DNA from: Betaproteobacteria bacterium
Lineage (GTDB): Bacteria; Pseudomonadota; Gammaproteobacteria; Burkholderiales; Rhodocyclaceae
NCBI GenBank assembly: GCA_012026885.1
Contig: VEPL01000007.1
Coordinates: forward strand, 158,891 to 214,937
Direction of reading: 5' to 3'
Length of the DNA stretch: 56,047 nucleotides
Positions 18,470 through 28,286 of the stretch are shown in pieces. The position numbers and the translations under genes were made by a program. The notes beneath the pieces are model-generated. The model ran no database searches and was not told the origin of the DNA. It saw only the letters and a list, made by a program, of their open reading frames with translations. How positions within the stretch are numbered: the first letter of the stretch is position 1; each line of letters opens with the position of its first letter.

Positions 18470-18485
18470 TGTCGCGTTTGCGACA
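18470..18485. promoter_or_regulatory. NifA upstream activator site (iscA-nifUS)
   Basis: TGTCGCGTTTGCGACA, a TGT-N10-ACA site starting 2 bases after the preceding stop codon and lying 55 bp upstream of the -24 box. Confidence 0.9.
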
Positions 18486-18540
18486 TGCCGCCCGGTCACG
18501 ACAAGTCAATCAATTCAACGGGCTAGCGCAAACGGCGGGC

Positions 18541-18556
18541 TGGCACAGGGTTTGCG
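18541..18556 (+). promoter_or_regulatory. sigma-54 promoter of iscA-nifU-nifS
   Basis: TGGCAC-N5-TTGCG, a near-perfect -24/-12 element 32 bp upstream of the iscA-type gene. Confidence 0.9.
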
Positions 18557-18588
18557 GAGGAACGGTCGACCCTTTCAGGAGAACCGAC

Positions 18589-18912
18589 ATGATCAACCTT
18601 ACCCCCGCTGCCCTCAAGGCCGTGCAACGCTTCATCCGCGGTTCCGAATCGCCGGTCGCCGGGCTGCGCCTGGTGATTTCCGGCGGCGGCTGCTCCGGCC
18701 TGCAGTACGGCATGAAGCTGGAAGCCGACAAGGCCGACGACGACTGGGAACTCGAGGTCGACGGCGTCAAGCTGCTGGTCGACCCGATGACCATGCCGAT
18801 GATCGACAACGTGACCATCGACTTCATCGACACGCTGACCCATACCGGCTTCAAGTTCGACAACCCGAACGCCAGCTCGCAGTGCTCCTGCGGTCAGTCC
18901 TTCTCGGTCTGA
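18589..18912 (+). CDS. nif-type A-type Fe-S carrier (IscA-nif)
   Basis: A 107-residue HesB/IscA-family protein. The three conserved cysteines are in [13 protein letters not shown] and in the C-terminal [10 protein letters not shown] (CxC). A-type carriers receive 4Fe-4S clusters and hand them to targets; this copy is dedicated to nitrogenase by position, being the first gene of the nifUS unit. A TTCAGGAGAA ribosome-binding site precedes the ATG. Confidence 0.94.
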   Translation: MINLTPAALKAVQRFIRGSESPVAGLRLVISGGGCSGLQYGMKLEADKADDDWELEVDGVKLLVDPMTMPMIDNVTIDFIDTLTHTGFKFDNPNASSQCSCGQSFSV

Positions 18913-18922
18913 GGAGACGATC

Positions 18923-19819
18923 ATGTGGGAATACTCGGACAAGGTGCGCGAACACTTCTTCAACCCGCGCAACTCGGGCCCGCTCGAGGACGCCAACGGC
19001 ATCGGCGACGTCGGCTCCATCCAGTGCGGCGACGCACTGCGCCTGATGCTCAAGGTTACGCCGGACACCGAGGTGATCGAGGATGCGCATTTCCAGACCT
19101 TCGGCTGCGGTTCCGCCATTGCCTCGTCGTCGGCGCTGACCGAGATCATCAAGGGCATGACGCTGGACGACGCGCTCAAGGTCTCCAACCAGGACATCGC
19201 CGATTACCTCGACGGCCTGCCGCCCGAAAAGATGCACTGCTCGGTAATGGGGCGCGAGGCCCTGCAGGCGGCCATCGCCAACTACCGCGGCGAGGAATGG
19301 TCGGACGACCACGAGGAAGGCGCGCTGATCTGCAAGTGCTTCGCCATCGACGCGGTGATGATCGAGGACGTCGTCAAGGCCAACGACCTCCACACGGTCG
19401 AGGAAGTGACCTTCTACACCAAGGCAGGGGGTGGCTGCGCGGCGTGCCACGAGGGGATCGAGGAGATCCTCGCCAAGGTGAAGGCGGAACGCGCCGGCCC
19501 CGGCGAGGTCTCGCCGCCGCCCCCGTGCCCGGCGACGCCCGAGGCACCCAAGCCGCCGGCGAAGAAGCTGTCGATCGTCGAGAAGATCAAGGTCATCGAG
19601 GGCGTGCTGGAAAGCGTGCGCCCGATGCTGCAGCGCGACCACGGCGATGTCGAACTGGCCGACGTGCAGGGCAAGAAGATCTACGTGCATCTGAAGGGCG
19701 CCTGTTCGGGCTGCATGATGGAAGCGGCGACGCTGGGCGGCATCCAGCAGAAGATGATCGAGAGCCTGGGCGAACTGGTGCAGGTGCTGCCGTCGTCGAT
19801 GATGCCGGTCGAGGCCTGA
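18923..19819 (+). CDS. nifU: Fe-S cluster assembly scaffold NifU
   Basis: A full-length, three-part NifU of 298 residues. The N-terminal IscU-like scaffold (about 1-125) has cysteines in [23 protein letters not shown] and KMHCSVMG. The central 2Fe-2S domain (about 133-180) carries CKCF and GCAACHEGI. After a Pro-rich linker comes the C-terminal Nfu domain with CSGC ([16 protein letters not shown]). It builds 2Fe-2S and 4Fe-4S clusters for nitrogenase with sulfur from NifS, which is encoded 82 bp downstream. Confidence 0.97.
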   Translation: MWEYSDKVREHFFNPRNSGPLEDANGIGDVGSIQCGDALRLMLKVTPDTEVIEDAHFQTFGCGSAIASSSALTEIIKGMTLDDALKVSNQDIADYLDGLPPEKMHCSVMGREALQAAIANYRGEEWSDDHEEGALICKCFAIDAVMIEDVVKANDLHTVEEVTFYTKAGGGCAACHEGIEEILAKVKAERAGPGEVSPPPPCPATPEAPKPPAKKLSIVEKIKVIEGVLESVRPMLQRDHGDVELADVQGKKIYVHLKGACSGCMMEAATLGGIQQKMIESLGELVQVLPSSMMPVEA

Positions 19820-19901
19820 CGGCCGCTGCCGCGGTCGACCGACAAAAATGCCCGAAAACCGATAACGCCCCGACCCCAACCGAGAATCCGAGGACTGCGC
19901 C

Positions 19902-21116
19902 ATGGAACCGAAACCGATCTACCTCGACAACAACGCCACGACCCGGGTCGACCCCGCCGTCGTCGAGGCCATGCTGCCGTTCTTCACGGAGCATTTCGGC
20001 AATGCCTCGTCGATCCATGCCTTCGGCAGCGAAGTCGGCAAGGCGCTCAAGAAGGCGCGCGGCCAGGTACAGGCGCTGCTCGGCGCCGAGCACGATTCGG
20101 AAATCATCTTCACCTCCTGCGGCACCGAGTCGGACTCGACCGCCATCCTCTCGGCCCTCAAGGCGCAGCCTGAGCGCAATACGGTGATCACCACCACCGT
20201 CGAGCACCCGGCCATCCTGACCCTGTGCGACTGGCTGGAGAAGGAAGGCTATGTCGTCCACAAGCTGAAGGTGGACAAGAAGGGACGCCTCGACCTTGAC
20301 GAATACAAGTCGCTGCTGCACGACCGCGTCGCCATCGTCTCGGTCATGTGGGCCAACAACGAGACCGGCACGATCTTCCCGGTCGAGGAAATGGCGGCGC
20401 TCGCCGCCGAAAAAGGGATCATGTTCCACACCGATGCGGTGCAGGCGGTCGGCAAGATCCCCATCGACCTCAAGAACACGAAGATCGACCTCCTGTCGCT
20501 GTCCGGCCACAAGCTGCACGCCCCCAAGGGCATCGGCGTGCTCTACCTGCGCCGCGGCTGCCGCTTCCGTCCGCTCCTGCGCGGCGGTCACCAGGAACGC
20601 GGCCGCCGGGCCGGCACCGAGGCCTCGGCCTCGATCGTCGCGCTGGGCAAGGCCTGCGAAATGGCCATGCTCAACATGGACAAGGAGAATAGCGAGGTCC
20701 GCCGCCTGCGCGACAAGCTGGAAAACGGCATCCTCAGCCAGATCAGCCACTGCTTCGCGACCGGCGACGTCGCCAACCGCCTGCCCAACACCAGCAACAT
20801 CGCCTTTGAATACATCGAGGGCGAAGCCATCCTGCTGCTGCTCAACAAGCTGGGCATCGCCGCCAGTTCCGGCTCGGCCTGCACCTCCGGCTCGCTGGAA
20901 CCGTCGCACGTGATGCGCGCCATGGGCATTCCCTACACCGCCGCGCACGGCACCATCCGCTTCTCGCTCTCGGTCGATAACACCGAGGCCGAGATCGATC
21001 GCGTCATCGCGGCGGTGCCGCCGATCATCGCGCAGTTGCGCAAGCTGTCGCCCTACTGGGGCGAAAAGGGCCCGGCCGCCAACCCGGAGGCCAGCTTCGC
21101 GCCGACCTACGCCTGA
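19902..21116 (+). CDS. nifS: Cysteine desulfurase NifS
   Basis: A 404-residue PLP enzyme. It starts IYLDNNATTRVDPAVVEAML, binds PLP through the Lys in SLSGHKLHAPKGIG, and carries the catalytic persulfide Cys in the loop SSGSACTSGSLEPSHVM. It releases sulfur from L-cysteine for NifU. A strong terminator follows 35 bp after the stop and closes the nif unit. Confidence 0.97.
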   Translation: MEPKPIYLDNNATTRVDPAVVEAMLPFFTEHFGNASSIHAFGSEVGKALKKARGQVQALLGAEHDSEIIFTSCGTESDSTAILSALKAQPERNTVITTTVEHPAILTLCDWLEKEGYVVHKLKVDKKGRLDLDEYKSLLHDRVAIVSVMWANNETGTIFPVEEMAALAAEKGIMFHTDAVQAVGKIPIDLKNTKIDLLSLSGHKLHAPKGIGVLYLRRGCRFRPLLRGGHQERGRRAGTEASASIVALGKACEMAMLNMDKENSEVRRLRDKLENGILSQISHCFATGDVANRLPNTSNIAFEYIEGEAILLLLNKLGIAASSGSACTSGSLEPSHVMRAMGIPYTAAHGTIRFSLSVDNTEAEIDRVIAAVPPIIAQLRKLSPYWGEKGPAANPEASFAPTYA

Positions 21117-21151
21117 ATTCAGGAGTCTCTCTCCCCGCCGCAAGGCGGTTG

Positions 21152-21182
21152 GCCCCGGAAGCGATTCCGGGGCATTTTTTTT
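21152..21182 (+). terminator. Rho-independent terminator after nifS
   Basis: A 9-bp perfect stem (GCCCCGGAA / TTCCGGGGC) with a GCGA tetraloop is followed by an eight-T run at 21175-21182. Confidence 0.93.
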
Positions 21183-21295
21183 CGGGGTGCCCCGCCGCCG
21201 GCTGCGGGATTCGTGCCCCCCGCGCTATGCTAGTATGCACGTGGGTTTTGATGACGTTGGCAAGGGCGTGCGGCGGCCGGCTGGATGAGTGAGTC

Positions 21296-21739
21296 ATGGT
21301 AAAGCGCTTTCTGTCCCTGATCGTGGTTGCAGTGCTCCTCGCGGGGGCGGGGGGTGCATTGTTCTGGCGTCTGGAATCCGCGAACGCCGAACAGCGCGCC
21401 ATCGCCCTCCTGCGTGCGGTGGTCGACACCAAGGCGTCCGCTGTCGAGCGCTGGCTCGGTGAGCGGCGCGGTGATGCGCGCGTGTGGAGCGAACCCGCCA
21501 ACCTCGCAGCGCGGGTTGACAGCCTGCTGGCGGAACCCGGCAATCCGGAACACCGCGAGATCCTCCTGGAGCGACTCCGGCTGATGCTCGATGCGTACGA
21601 CTACGAGGCGGCGATGATCGTGGCGCCCGGCGGCACCATCATCCTCGACACCGCCCCGGCCAACGTTCTACGTGACGGCGTCGGGCGAGGTCATGATGGA
21701 CTGGGTGGCGCCGATGTACTCCCGCGATTCGCAGCGTGA
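21296..21739 (+). pseudogene. Hybrid sensor kinase, N-terminal fragment (frameshifted)
   Basis: This frame starts with a GTG or ATG-type start after GTGAGTC at 21291-21297 and encodes a membrane helix (about 4-26), then the helical start of a periplasmic Cache-type sensor domain (EQRAIALLRAVVDTKASAVE). It stays plausible to IILDTAPAN (about 21660), after which it becomes nonsense and stops at 21739. The expected continuation ([18 protein letters not shown]) is in another frame from about 21666. The fragment is therefore the broken 5' end of the kinase that follows. It cannot be excluded that bases are missing from the assembly. Confidence 0.75.
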
Positions 21740-24700
21740 GCGGGCGACCGCGGCGGTCGTCCTGCGTGTCGACCCGAGCCATTTCCTGTTCGACTACGTG
21801 AGGGCCTCGCCGAGCACCTTTGCCTCGCACGAGATCAACATGATCGAGCTGTTCGCCGACACGTCCCTGTTCTTCATGCCGGTCGCGTTCGGCGAATCGA
21901 CTGCGATGCACCAACGCCCGCTGCTGCCCGGGCGCGTGGTGTCCGAGGTCGCCCGGCAGGGGGAGCGCGACGGCACCGGCTTGGCGCGCGATTACCGCGA
22001 ACAGGAGGTCATGTTTGCCTACCACGGGGTCGCGGGAACGCCCTGGTTCGTGGTCGCCAAGGTCGACCGTGCCGAGGTCCTGGCGCCCCTGATGCGGACC
22101 ATGACCTTGCTCAGCATCGTCGTCCTCGTCGCCCTGTTGCTCCTGTTCGCCCTGTTGCGCCGGCTATTCGGCCAGCAGGAAGCGATTCACCGTCTCGATC
22201 TCCGGCAGCAGCAGGTCGACGCCGCGCACCAGATCGAGGCGCTCGGCGACAACCTGCCCGGCGGCTTCGTCTACCGCTTCAGGCGGTCGCCGTCGGGCGC
22301 TGCCTCGTTCATCTACGTCAGCCGCGGCGTCGAGGCCATTTCCGGTTTCACGCCCGAGCAGGCCATGGCCGATGCCGGTCCGCTGCTCGCCCTCTTCGAC
22401 GAGGACAGCGCACGCCAATACCAGGCCACCGAAGCACGGAGCGCCGCGCAGTTGTCGACCTTCTCCGAGGAAGTCCGCCTGGTTTTGCCCGATGGCCGGG
22501 CGCGCTGGCTGCAACTGAACTCGAATCCGCGGCAGGAACCCGATGGTGCCATCGTCTGGGACGGCATCGCGCTCGACATCAGCGAGCGCAAAAAGGCCGA
22601 GCAGCGGGTCGGCGAGAGCGAGGAGCGCTTTCGCAGCCTGTTCTACGGTACCCGGCAACCGCAATTGCTGATCGAGGACGGCCGTTTCGTCGACGTCAAC
22701 CAGGCCGCGCTGGAGCTTATGCACATCGGCTCCCGGGAAGACCTGTTCGCCATGACGTTCGATGCGATTTCTCCCGAGGTCCAGCCGGATGGCAGGACGT
22801 TCGCCGAGGTCATGGCCGACCTCGGGCCCGATCTGCGCGCCGGGCGCAGCCGGCGGATCGAGTGGGAACACGTGCGCAAGGACGGCTCGCGCTTTTTCGT
22901 GGACGCACTGTTGACGCCGATCACCGTGGGCGACCGCTCGATGCACCTGGTGAACTGGACCGACATCACCGAAAGCCGGCGCCGGAGCGCCTCCGAGAAA
23001 CACCACGCGCGCGTCCTCGAGTTGCTGCTGGCCAAGGCGCCACTACCGGCGGTTCTCGAGCAGGTGGTGCTGAGTGTCGAGGTGCTGATGGACGATGCGC
23101 TCTGTTCCATCCTCCTCGTCGACCGGTCGGGCAAGCGCCTGGTCGGCGGCGCGGCGCCACATCTGCCGGCGTTCTACAACGCGGCGGTCGAGAATCTCGA
23201 GATCGGCATGGGGGTTGGCTCATGCGGCACCGCGGCATTCACCGGCAAGCTGGTGGTGGTCGAGGACATCGCCACCCACTCCTACTGGAGCCCGTTCGCG
23301 GCGGTGGCGGCCAGCGCCGGACTGGGGGCGTGCTGGTCGATGCCGGTCATGGATTCCACCCACAAGGTGCTCGGCACCTTCGCCATCTACCACCGGACTG
23401 TCGCGTCGCCGACACAGCAGGATATCGGGTACATCGAGCAAGCCGCCCAACTGGCCGCCATCGCCATCGAGACGCGGCACAAGGAAGACGCACTGGCCGA
23501 GTACCGCAGTCATCTCGAAGATCTGGTTGCCCAGCGCTCCGCGGAAATCCTCGAGCTGAACCGCAAGCTCGAGCAGCGGGCTGCCGAAGCGGAATCAGCC
23601 AACCTGGCCAAGAGCAGCTTCCTCGCCAACATGTCGCACGAGATCCGCACGCCGCTCAATGCGATCACCGGCATGGCGCATCTGTTGCGCCGCACCGGCC
23701 TTGACCGGGAGCAGGCGGACAAGCTGGACAAGATCGAGACCGCCGGCAACCACCTGCTAGAGATCATCAGCGCGATCCTCGATCTCTCGAAGATCGAGGC
23801 CGGAAAGTTCACCCTGGATGACGGACCGGTGCGTATCGAGGCGCTCTTTGCCAACATCGTTTCGATACTCGGACACAAGGCACAGGACAAGGGGATCGCG
23901 CTGCGCACGGAGATCGGTTCGCTGCCGCGCAACCTGCGCGGCGATGCGACCCGGCTTCAGCAATCGCTGCTCAACTACGTCGGCAATGCACTCAAGTTCA
24001 CCGAGCGCGGCGCCATCACGATGCGCGCCCGCGCCGAGGCCGAGACGGCGCAGACGGTGACGATACGCTTCGAGGTCGAGGACACCGGCATCGGCATCGC
24101 GCCCGACGTCATCCCCAAGCTGTTCGGCGCCTTCGAGCAGGCGGACAGTTCGACGACGCGCAAGTATGGCGGGACCGGGCTGGGGCTGGCGATCACGCGC
24201 AAGATTGCCGAGGTGATGGGCGGTACCGCCGGTGTCAGCAGTACGCTTGGCAAGGGCAGCACATTCTGGTTTACCGCCGTCCTGCACGAGGGCGCCGAGA
24301 CAGCCGGCGCGGCCGCTGCCGGGGGCTCGTCGGACGCCGAGTCCGCCATCCGGCGGGACCATGCCGGCAAGCGCATCCTGCTCGTCGACGACGAACCGAT
24401 CAACCAGGAGATTGCCGGCATCCTTCTCGAGGAAGTCGGGCTGATCGTCGACCGGGCCGAAGATGGCCGGCAGGCCGCGGACAAGGCCGGGGCGGGGCGC
24501 TACGACCTGATCCTGATGGACATGCAGATGCCGGTCATGGACGGGCTCGATGCGACGCGCGAGATCCGCAGGATGCCGGGTGGCGAGGCGACGCCGATCC
24601 TGGCGATGACCGCGAATGCCTTTGCCGAGGACAAGGCACGCTGCCTCGAGGCGGGCATGGACGATTTCATCACCAAGCCGGTCATGCCCGACGTCTTGTA

Positions 24701-24740
24701 CACGACCCTGCTCGGGTGGCTACAGAAGGGCGGACGCTGA
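21672..24740 (+). CDS. Hybrid sensor histidine kinase (5' end frameshifted)
   Basis: About 1022 residues in this frame. It comprises the rest of the Cache-like sensor (1-135), a membrane helix (about 138-160), PAS (about 190-305), PAS (about 318-435), GAF (about 445-600), and a HisKA domain with phospho-accepting His in [10 protein letters not shown] at about 656. A HATPase follows (N-box [13 protein letters not shown]-boxes DTGIGIAPD and [14 protein letters not shown]), then a receiver domain with the Asp in [13 protein letters not shown] near 955. The apparent GTG start has no convincing ribosome-binding site. The natural gene most likely began at 21296. No partner regulator is nearby. Confidence 0.88.
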   Translation: MTASGEVMMDWVAPMYSRDSQRERATAAVVLRVDPSHFLFDYVRASPSTFASHEINMIELFADTSLFFMPVAFGESTAMHQRPLLPGRVVSEVARQGERDGTGLARDYREQEVMFAYHGVAGTPWFVVAKVDRAEVLAPLMRTMTLLSIVVLVALLLLFALLRRLFGQQEAIHRLDLRQQQVDAAHQIEALGDNLPGGFVYRFRRSPSGAASFIYVSRGVEAISGFTPEQAMADAGPLLALFDEDSARQYQATEARSAAQLSTFSEEVRLVLPDGRARWLQLNSNPRQEPDGAIVWDGIALDISERKKAEQRVGESEERFRSLFYGTRQPQLLIEDGRFVDVNQAALELMHIGSREDLFAMTFDAISPEVQPDGRTFAEVMADLGPDLRAGRSRRIEWEHVRKDGSRFFVDALLTPITVGDRSMHLVNWTDITESRRRSASEKHHARVLELLLAKAPLPAVLEQVVLSVEVLMDDALCSILLVDRSGKRLVGGAAPHLPAFYNAAVENLEIGMGVGSCGTAAFTGKLVVVEDIATHSYWSPFAAVAASAGLGACWSMPVMDSTHKVLGTFAIYHRTVASPTQQDIGYIEQAAQLAAIAIETRHKEDALAEYRSHLEDLVAQRSAEILELNRKLEQRAAEAESANLAKSSFLANMSHEIRTPLNAITGMAHLLRRTGLDREQADKLDKIETAGNHLLEIISAILDLSKIEAGKFTLDDGPVRIEALFANIVSILGHKAQDKGIALRTEIGSLPRNLRGDATRLQQSLLNYVGNALKFTERGAITMRARAEAETAQTVTIRFEVEDTGIGIAPDVIPKLFGAFEQADSSTTRKYGGTGLGLAITRKIAEVMGGTAGVSSTLGKGSTFWFTAVLHEGAETAGAAAAGGSSDAESAIRRDHAGKRILLVDDEPINQEIAGILLEEVGLIVDRAEDGRQAADKAGAGRYDLILMDMQMPVMDGLDATREIRRMPGGEATPILAMTANAFAEDKARCLEAGMDDFITKPVMPDVLYTTLLGWLQKGGR

Positions 24741-24791
24741 CCCGGTAATGTGGCAGTGGAAGAGGGGCGCCAGCCCGGTGCGCGGCGCCGT

Positions 24792-25523
24792 TCAGATCGC
24801 GACGGTCAGGTTCACCCAGGCCTCGGGCAGGAACGGGACGATCAGTGCCTCCAGCCGCTTGTCCCAGCCGTTCAGGATAGCCACGCCGAGCAACAGCAGG
24901 AGCCAGCCGAAACCCTGCTTCATGGCCTTCGCGTGGCCCAGTACCCAGGTGCGCGCCCGGGCGAACCCGGCGCGCGAGGCATAGGCCGCCAGGACCAGCG
25001 GCGTCGCGGCGCCGGCGCCGAAGGCACCGAGGATCAGGGTGCCGCGCAAGGCGCCGCCTTCGGTCGCCACCAGGGTCAGTGCAGCGGCCAGGAGGGGGCC
25101 GGAACAGGGGCTCCAGACCAGGCCGAGCAGGGCGCCGAGCAGCAGGGCCCCGCGCAGCGAGCCGGCCTCGAGCTTGCCGGACAGGTGGTCGGCACCGCTG
25201 GCCAGCGGCGTCATCAGGTTCGTGAAGCGCTCGCCGAGCGCCGGCACCAGCATGACGACGCCGAGGATCAGCAGCAGCCAGCCGCCGGCCGTGCGTACCG
25301 AGTCGCCGTCGATGCCAAGGGCCGGACCGGCGAGGCCGACGACCAGGCCGATCAGGGCGAACGACAGGGTCATGCCGAGCCCCATTGCCAGCGGGCCGGC
25401 GCGATGCCCCTGCAGGCTGCCGCCGACGACCAGCGGCAGCAGCGGGAAGACGCAGGGCGACAGCGTCGTCAGGCTGCCGGCAGCCAGTGCCAATGCCAGG
25501 TGGGCCAGCGACGCGGCTTCCAT
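24792..25523 (-). CDS. CcdA/DsbD-type thiol-electron transporter
   Basis: A 243-residue protein with six or more membrane helices. Conserved cysteines lie in LTTLSPCVFPLLPLVVGG (helix 1) and LVWSPCSGPLLAA (helix 4). CcdA proteins move reducing power from cytoplasmic thioredoxin to periplasmic thiol proteins. It starts 3 bp after the periplasmic thioredoxin gene, which is its likely substrate. The pair lies downstream of nifM after a 174-bp gap, so it may have its own promoter. It overlaps no neighbour and converges with the sensor kinase. Confidence 0.88.
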   Translation of the reverse strand: MEAASLAHLALALAAGSLTTLSPCVFPLLPLVVGGSLQGHRAGPLAMGLGMTLSFALIGLVVGLAGPALGIDGDSVRTAGGWLLLILGVVMLVPALGERFTNLMTPLASGADHLSGKLEAGSLRGALLLGALLGLVWSPCSGPLLAAALTLVATEGGALRGTLILGAFGAGAATPLVLAAYASRAGFARARTWVLGHAKAMKQGFGWLLLLLGVAILNGWDKRLEALIVPFLPEAWVNLTVAI

Positions 25524-25526
25524 GGT

Positions 25527-25916
25527 TCAGAGGGCGCTGGCGATGGCCGCCTTGAGCTTCGCCGGATCGGTTTCGCCGCCGACCCGCGCCGTTTCCCGGC
25601 TGCCCTTGTAGACGATGACCACCGATTGGGAACGGACGCCGAGCGATTTCCGCAGGTCGCGTTCCTTGTCGTAATCGACGACCAGCAGCGTGGCCGCCTG
25701 CAGTTGCGGATCGGCCTTGAGCGACTGGAAGGCCTTTTCCTGAGCCTTGCAGGTCGGACACCAGTCGGCGTGGAAATGCAGGGCGACCGGTTTTCCGGCA
25801 GCCTGGGCCTGCTGCAGCGTACCGGCGGCATAGGGCTGTATCTCGAGGGCGCTGGCCATGCCGGACAGCATCAGCAACGGCAGGAATATCGCCAGGGCAA
25901 GGAAGCGGGACTTCAT
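25527..25916 (-). CDS. Periplasmic thioredoxin-like protein
   Basis: A 129-residue protein with a Sec signal peptide (about 1-23, SGMASALE) and a thioredoxin fold with active site ADWCPTCKAQEKAF and a VVIVYKGSR strand. It resembles the C-terminal domain of DsbD split off as a separate protein, consistent with the CcdA gene immediately downstream. The pair could reduce periplasmic disulfides or heme-binding cysteines. The 174-bp region upstream (25917-26090) has a GC-rich inverted repeat but no clear promoter. Confidence 0.87.
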   Translation of the reverse strand: MKSRFLALAIFLPLLMLSGMASALEIQPYAAGTLQQAQAAGKPVALHFHADWCPTCKAQEKAFQSLKADPQLQAATLLVVDYDKERDLRKSLGVRSQSVVIVYKGSRETARVGGETDPAKLKAAIASAL

Positions 25917-26090
25917 CTCGGTGTCTCCATGGGGTCATCGGGTAAGGATTAGACGAGCCCATGTCCCGTTTCTTACAGTCGGACGTGATTATTCGCTGTT
26001 GGCGTGCGCCGGGAGTATCCGCAGCCGCCCGCATGTGATTGCAGCCGGCGCGATGGCGCGCCTGCCCGGACGGGCCGGCGGCGGGTGGGC

Positions 26091-26930
26091 CTATTCCGGG
26101 TGCCGGTGCGCGCGCGCCGGTGGTCGCGGTTGGGCGCGGATCCAGTCGCGCTGGGCTTCGCTTCGCCGCTTGTCGGTCAGGCGTTCGATGATGCGCGGGC
26201 AGACCTCGGCGAACGGCAGTGGGCCGTCGGGCAGGATTTCTTCGCAATAGAGAAGGTGCAGGCCGATCGGCGACGCGAGGACCGCACTGAGTTCGCCGGC
26301 CTGCAGCGCGAAGGCAGCCGGCTCGAGCTCGGGAAACAGCTGGCCGCGGCGAACGGTGCCGAGGCGGCCGCCGTCCATGGCGGTCGGACATTGCGAGTGG
26401 CGCAGCGCGGCGGCCGCGAATTTTTCGCCATCCGTGGTCGTCGACCGCAGCGATGCCAGTGTTGCCGAGGCCTTGGCCTTGCCGCGCGCGTCGTCGTGGG
26501 TGATCAGGATGTGGCGCAGCCGGCGTGCCTCGGGGCGGTCGAAGGCCTCGGGGTGCAGGTGGTAGTAGATCTCGGCATCGACGACGCTGGCTTCAGGGAC
26601 CGCCGCTGCCACCTTGTCGAGCACGGCCTCGACGCGCAGGTCGCGCTCGATCGCCTCGGCGAGTTGTGACGCGTCGAGGCCAAGGTGCTCGAGGTCGCGG
26701 GCCAGTTCTGCCGGGCTGGCGTAGCGCCCGCGCACCTCGTCGACGCGGCTGGCCAGCGTCGTGGCGGGCACGACGACGCTGGCGGCTTCGGCGCTGTGCA
26801 GGATGCGTTGCTCGATGCCGTCCTGGCGGCCGGCGATCTCGGCGACCCGTTGCCGCTCGGGTTCGCTGAGCACCTCGGGGGGTTTCTGGAACATCTCCCA
26901 GGCCAGCTTGAGTTCGAGATAGGGCTGCAT
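26091..26930 (-). CDS. nifM: Nitrogenase maturation isomerase NifM
   Basis: A 279-residue protein. An N-terminal helical domain begins ELKLAWEMFQKPPEVLSEPE, and a C-terminal parvulin-type peptidyl-prolyl isomerase domain starts near RRLRHILITHDDA and ends near IGLHLLYCEEIL. NifM is needed for folding and activation of the Fe protein NifH. It follows nifZ with a 3-bp gap and is the last clear nif gene of the nifV unit. Confidence 0.92.
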   Translation of the reverse strand: MQPYLELKLAWEMFQKPPEVLSEPERQRVAEIAGRQDGIEQRILHSAEAASVVVPATTLASRVDEVRGRYASPAELARDLEHLGLDASQLAEAIERDLRVEAVLDKVAAAVPEASVVDAEIYYHLHPEAFDRPEARRLRHILITHDDARGKAKASATLASLRSTTTDGEKFAAAALRHSQCPTAMDGGRLGTVRRGQLFPELEPAAFALQAGELSAVLASPIGLHLLYCEEILPDGPLPFAEVCPRIIERLTDKRRSEAQRDWIRAQPRPPARAHRHPE

Positions 26931-26933
26931 CGT

Positions 26934-27389
26934 TCACTCCGCCGGCGGGGGTTCGAGCAGGAACTCGGGAATGAGCAGGAGGCGACCGGGCAGGGCATCG
27001 AAGTGGATGTGGTAGGCGACGCCGCCCGGGGCGTCGCGGACGACGCGGATCACTTCGCCGCCGCCGCCGGCGGGGACCAGCATCTCGCCGCCGACAGCCA
27101 GCTGGCGGGCGGCGCATACCTTGTCGCGGAATTCGAAGCGCGACGGGGTCCACGGCTCGTCGGCGCCGATCAGTTCCTCCTCGCGGCAACCGACGATCTT
27201 GCCTTCCTCGAGGAAATTGACCGAATAGATGACCTGGTCCTGCAGGAAGGTGCCGACGTCGACCACATAGCCGATGCTGCCGCGGCGGACCAGCGGCGCG
27301 CCGGGGTCGAGCCCGGGGTAGGTGCCGTCGTTGCGCACATTGCGCGTCAGACGGACCGCCTCGCCGTAATCCCAGCGTGCATCGAGCAT
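26934..27389 (-). CDS. nifZ: NifZ
   Basis: A 151-residue NifZ. The diagnostic segment VRLTRNVRNDGTYPGLDPG is near the N-terminus, followed by GSIGYVVDVGTFLQDQVIYS. The C-terminal half contains a second strand-rich region (VAYHIHFDALPGRLLLIPEF). NifZ helps form the second P-cluster of the MoFe protein. The gene starts 1 base inside the nifW stop and abuts nifM. Confidence 0.95.
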   Translation of the reverse strand: MLDARWDYGEAVRLTRNVRNDGTYPGLDPGAPLVRRGSIGYVVDVGTFLQDQVIYSVNFLEEGKIVGCREEELIGADEPWTPSRFEFRDKVCAARQLAVGGEMLVPAGGGGEVIRVVRDAPGGVAYHIHFDALPGRLLLIPEFLLEPPPAE

Positions 27390-27727
27390 CAGCGGAAAAC
27401 CTTGTCGAGCGACACGAAGGAGGTCGAGCCGCCGCCCGGCTTGTCGACGTGCTGGAAGACGGCGAAGACCTTCTCGGTGAGCGAGTCCGAGTGGACGAAA
27501 TCCTGGTAGGCGCGCTCCAGCCAGAGGCGGTAGATGGCGCGTTGCTGCGCTTCGTCCGGCGGCAGGTTGGGGGCCTGCTTGCCGAGGTAGTCGTGGAAGC
27601 GCTGCAGGATGTGCAGGCGGTTGACCTGGACGATCGCCGGGTCGTAGGGAACGGCGAAGAACTCGAGGAAGTCTTCGGCGGACACGAGGTCCTCGAGTTC
27701 CTCGGCAAGGGTCAGGGTGTCTTCCAT
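27389..27727 (-). CDS. nifW: Nitrogenase-stabilizing protein NifW
   Basis: A 112-residue protein with the NifW helices: EELEDLVSAEDFLEFFAVPY, then VNRLHILQRFHDYL and EKVFAVFQHV. NifW associates with the MoFe protein and is thought to protect or mature it. It lies between the helical-repeat gene and nifZ in a tightly spaced minus-strand operon. Confidence 0.95.
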   Translation of the reverse strand: MEDTLTLAEELEDLVSAEDFLEFFAVPYDPAIVQVNRLHILQRFHDYLGKQAPNLPPDEAQQRAIYRLWLERAYQDFVHSDSLTEKVFAVFQHVDKPGGGSTSFVSLDKVFR

Positions 27728-27739
27728 GGCGGGGCCTCC

Positions 27740-28279
27740 TCAGGCGACGGCGAGCTGGATGGTGGAATCGTCCCCGTCGTCTTCGCCGGAGCGGAAGGCG
27801 TCGAGGACGGCGAGCAGTTTGGCGGCACCGAGCTGGTCGCGGCTGTCGAGCGACGAGAGCTTGTGCAGGCGGCCGCGCGATTCGGCGATGCGCCCGAGGC
27901 GCAGGAGGACGATGCCGGCCGCCTTGAGGGCCATCAGGTAGAAGCGCAGCAGGCCGAAGGAGCGGCTGGCGGCGCGCGCCAGCCAGCCCTCGTCGAGCTT
28001 GTGCCAGTCCTCGGGCAGTCCGAGGTTGCGGCCGGAGAGCTGCATGGCGCGCTCGGCGACCTGGAGGGCGTCGTCAAGGCGGTGCTGATAGTAGTAGTAG
28101 CGATAGAGGCCGACGAGGACGGTCAGGTTGTCGGGCGCGATCAGGTAGGCGCGCAGCAGGGCGGTTTCGGCGGCCGGTTCGCCGTAGCGGTCGGACGCCT
28201 CGGCGATCAGCTTGCCGACGCGTGCCGGCATGGGCGCTTCGAAGTAAAGGTCGCAGTCGGAGAAGTCGAGCAGGTCCAT
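27740..28279 (-). CDS. TPR-like helical protein of nif operon
   Basis: A 179-residue protein made of helix pairs resembling tetratricopeptide repeats. One is ETALLRAYLIAPDNLTVLVG with the next helix LYRYYYYQHRLDDALQVAE, then LRFYLMALKAAGIVLLRLGR, and finally LGAAKLLAVLDAFR. The start at 28279 is preceded by the end of nifP within 8 bp; longer in-frame extensions would overlap nifP completely. Similar proteins sit next to nifW in some proteobacteria, but no function is known to me; protein-protein scaffolding is a guess. Confidence 0.78.
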   Translation of the reverse strand: MDLLDFSDCDLYFEAPMPARVGKLIAEASDRYGEPAAETALLRAYLIAPDNLTVLVGLYRYYYYQHRLDDALQVAERAMQLSGRNLGLPEDWHKLDEGWLARAASRSFGLLRFYLMALKAAGIVLLRLGRIAESRGRLHKLSSLDSRDQLGAAKLLAVLDAFRSGEDDGDDSTIQLAVA

Positions 28280-28286
28280 GGCGTCC

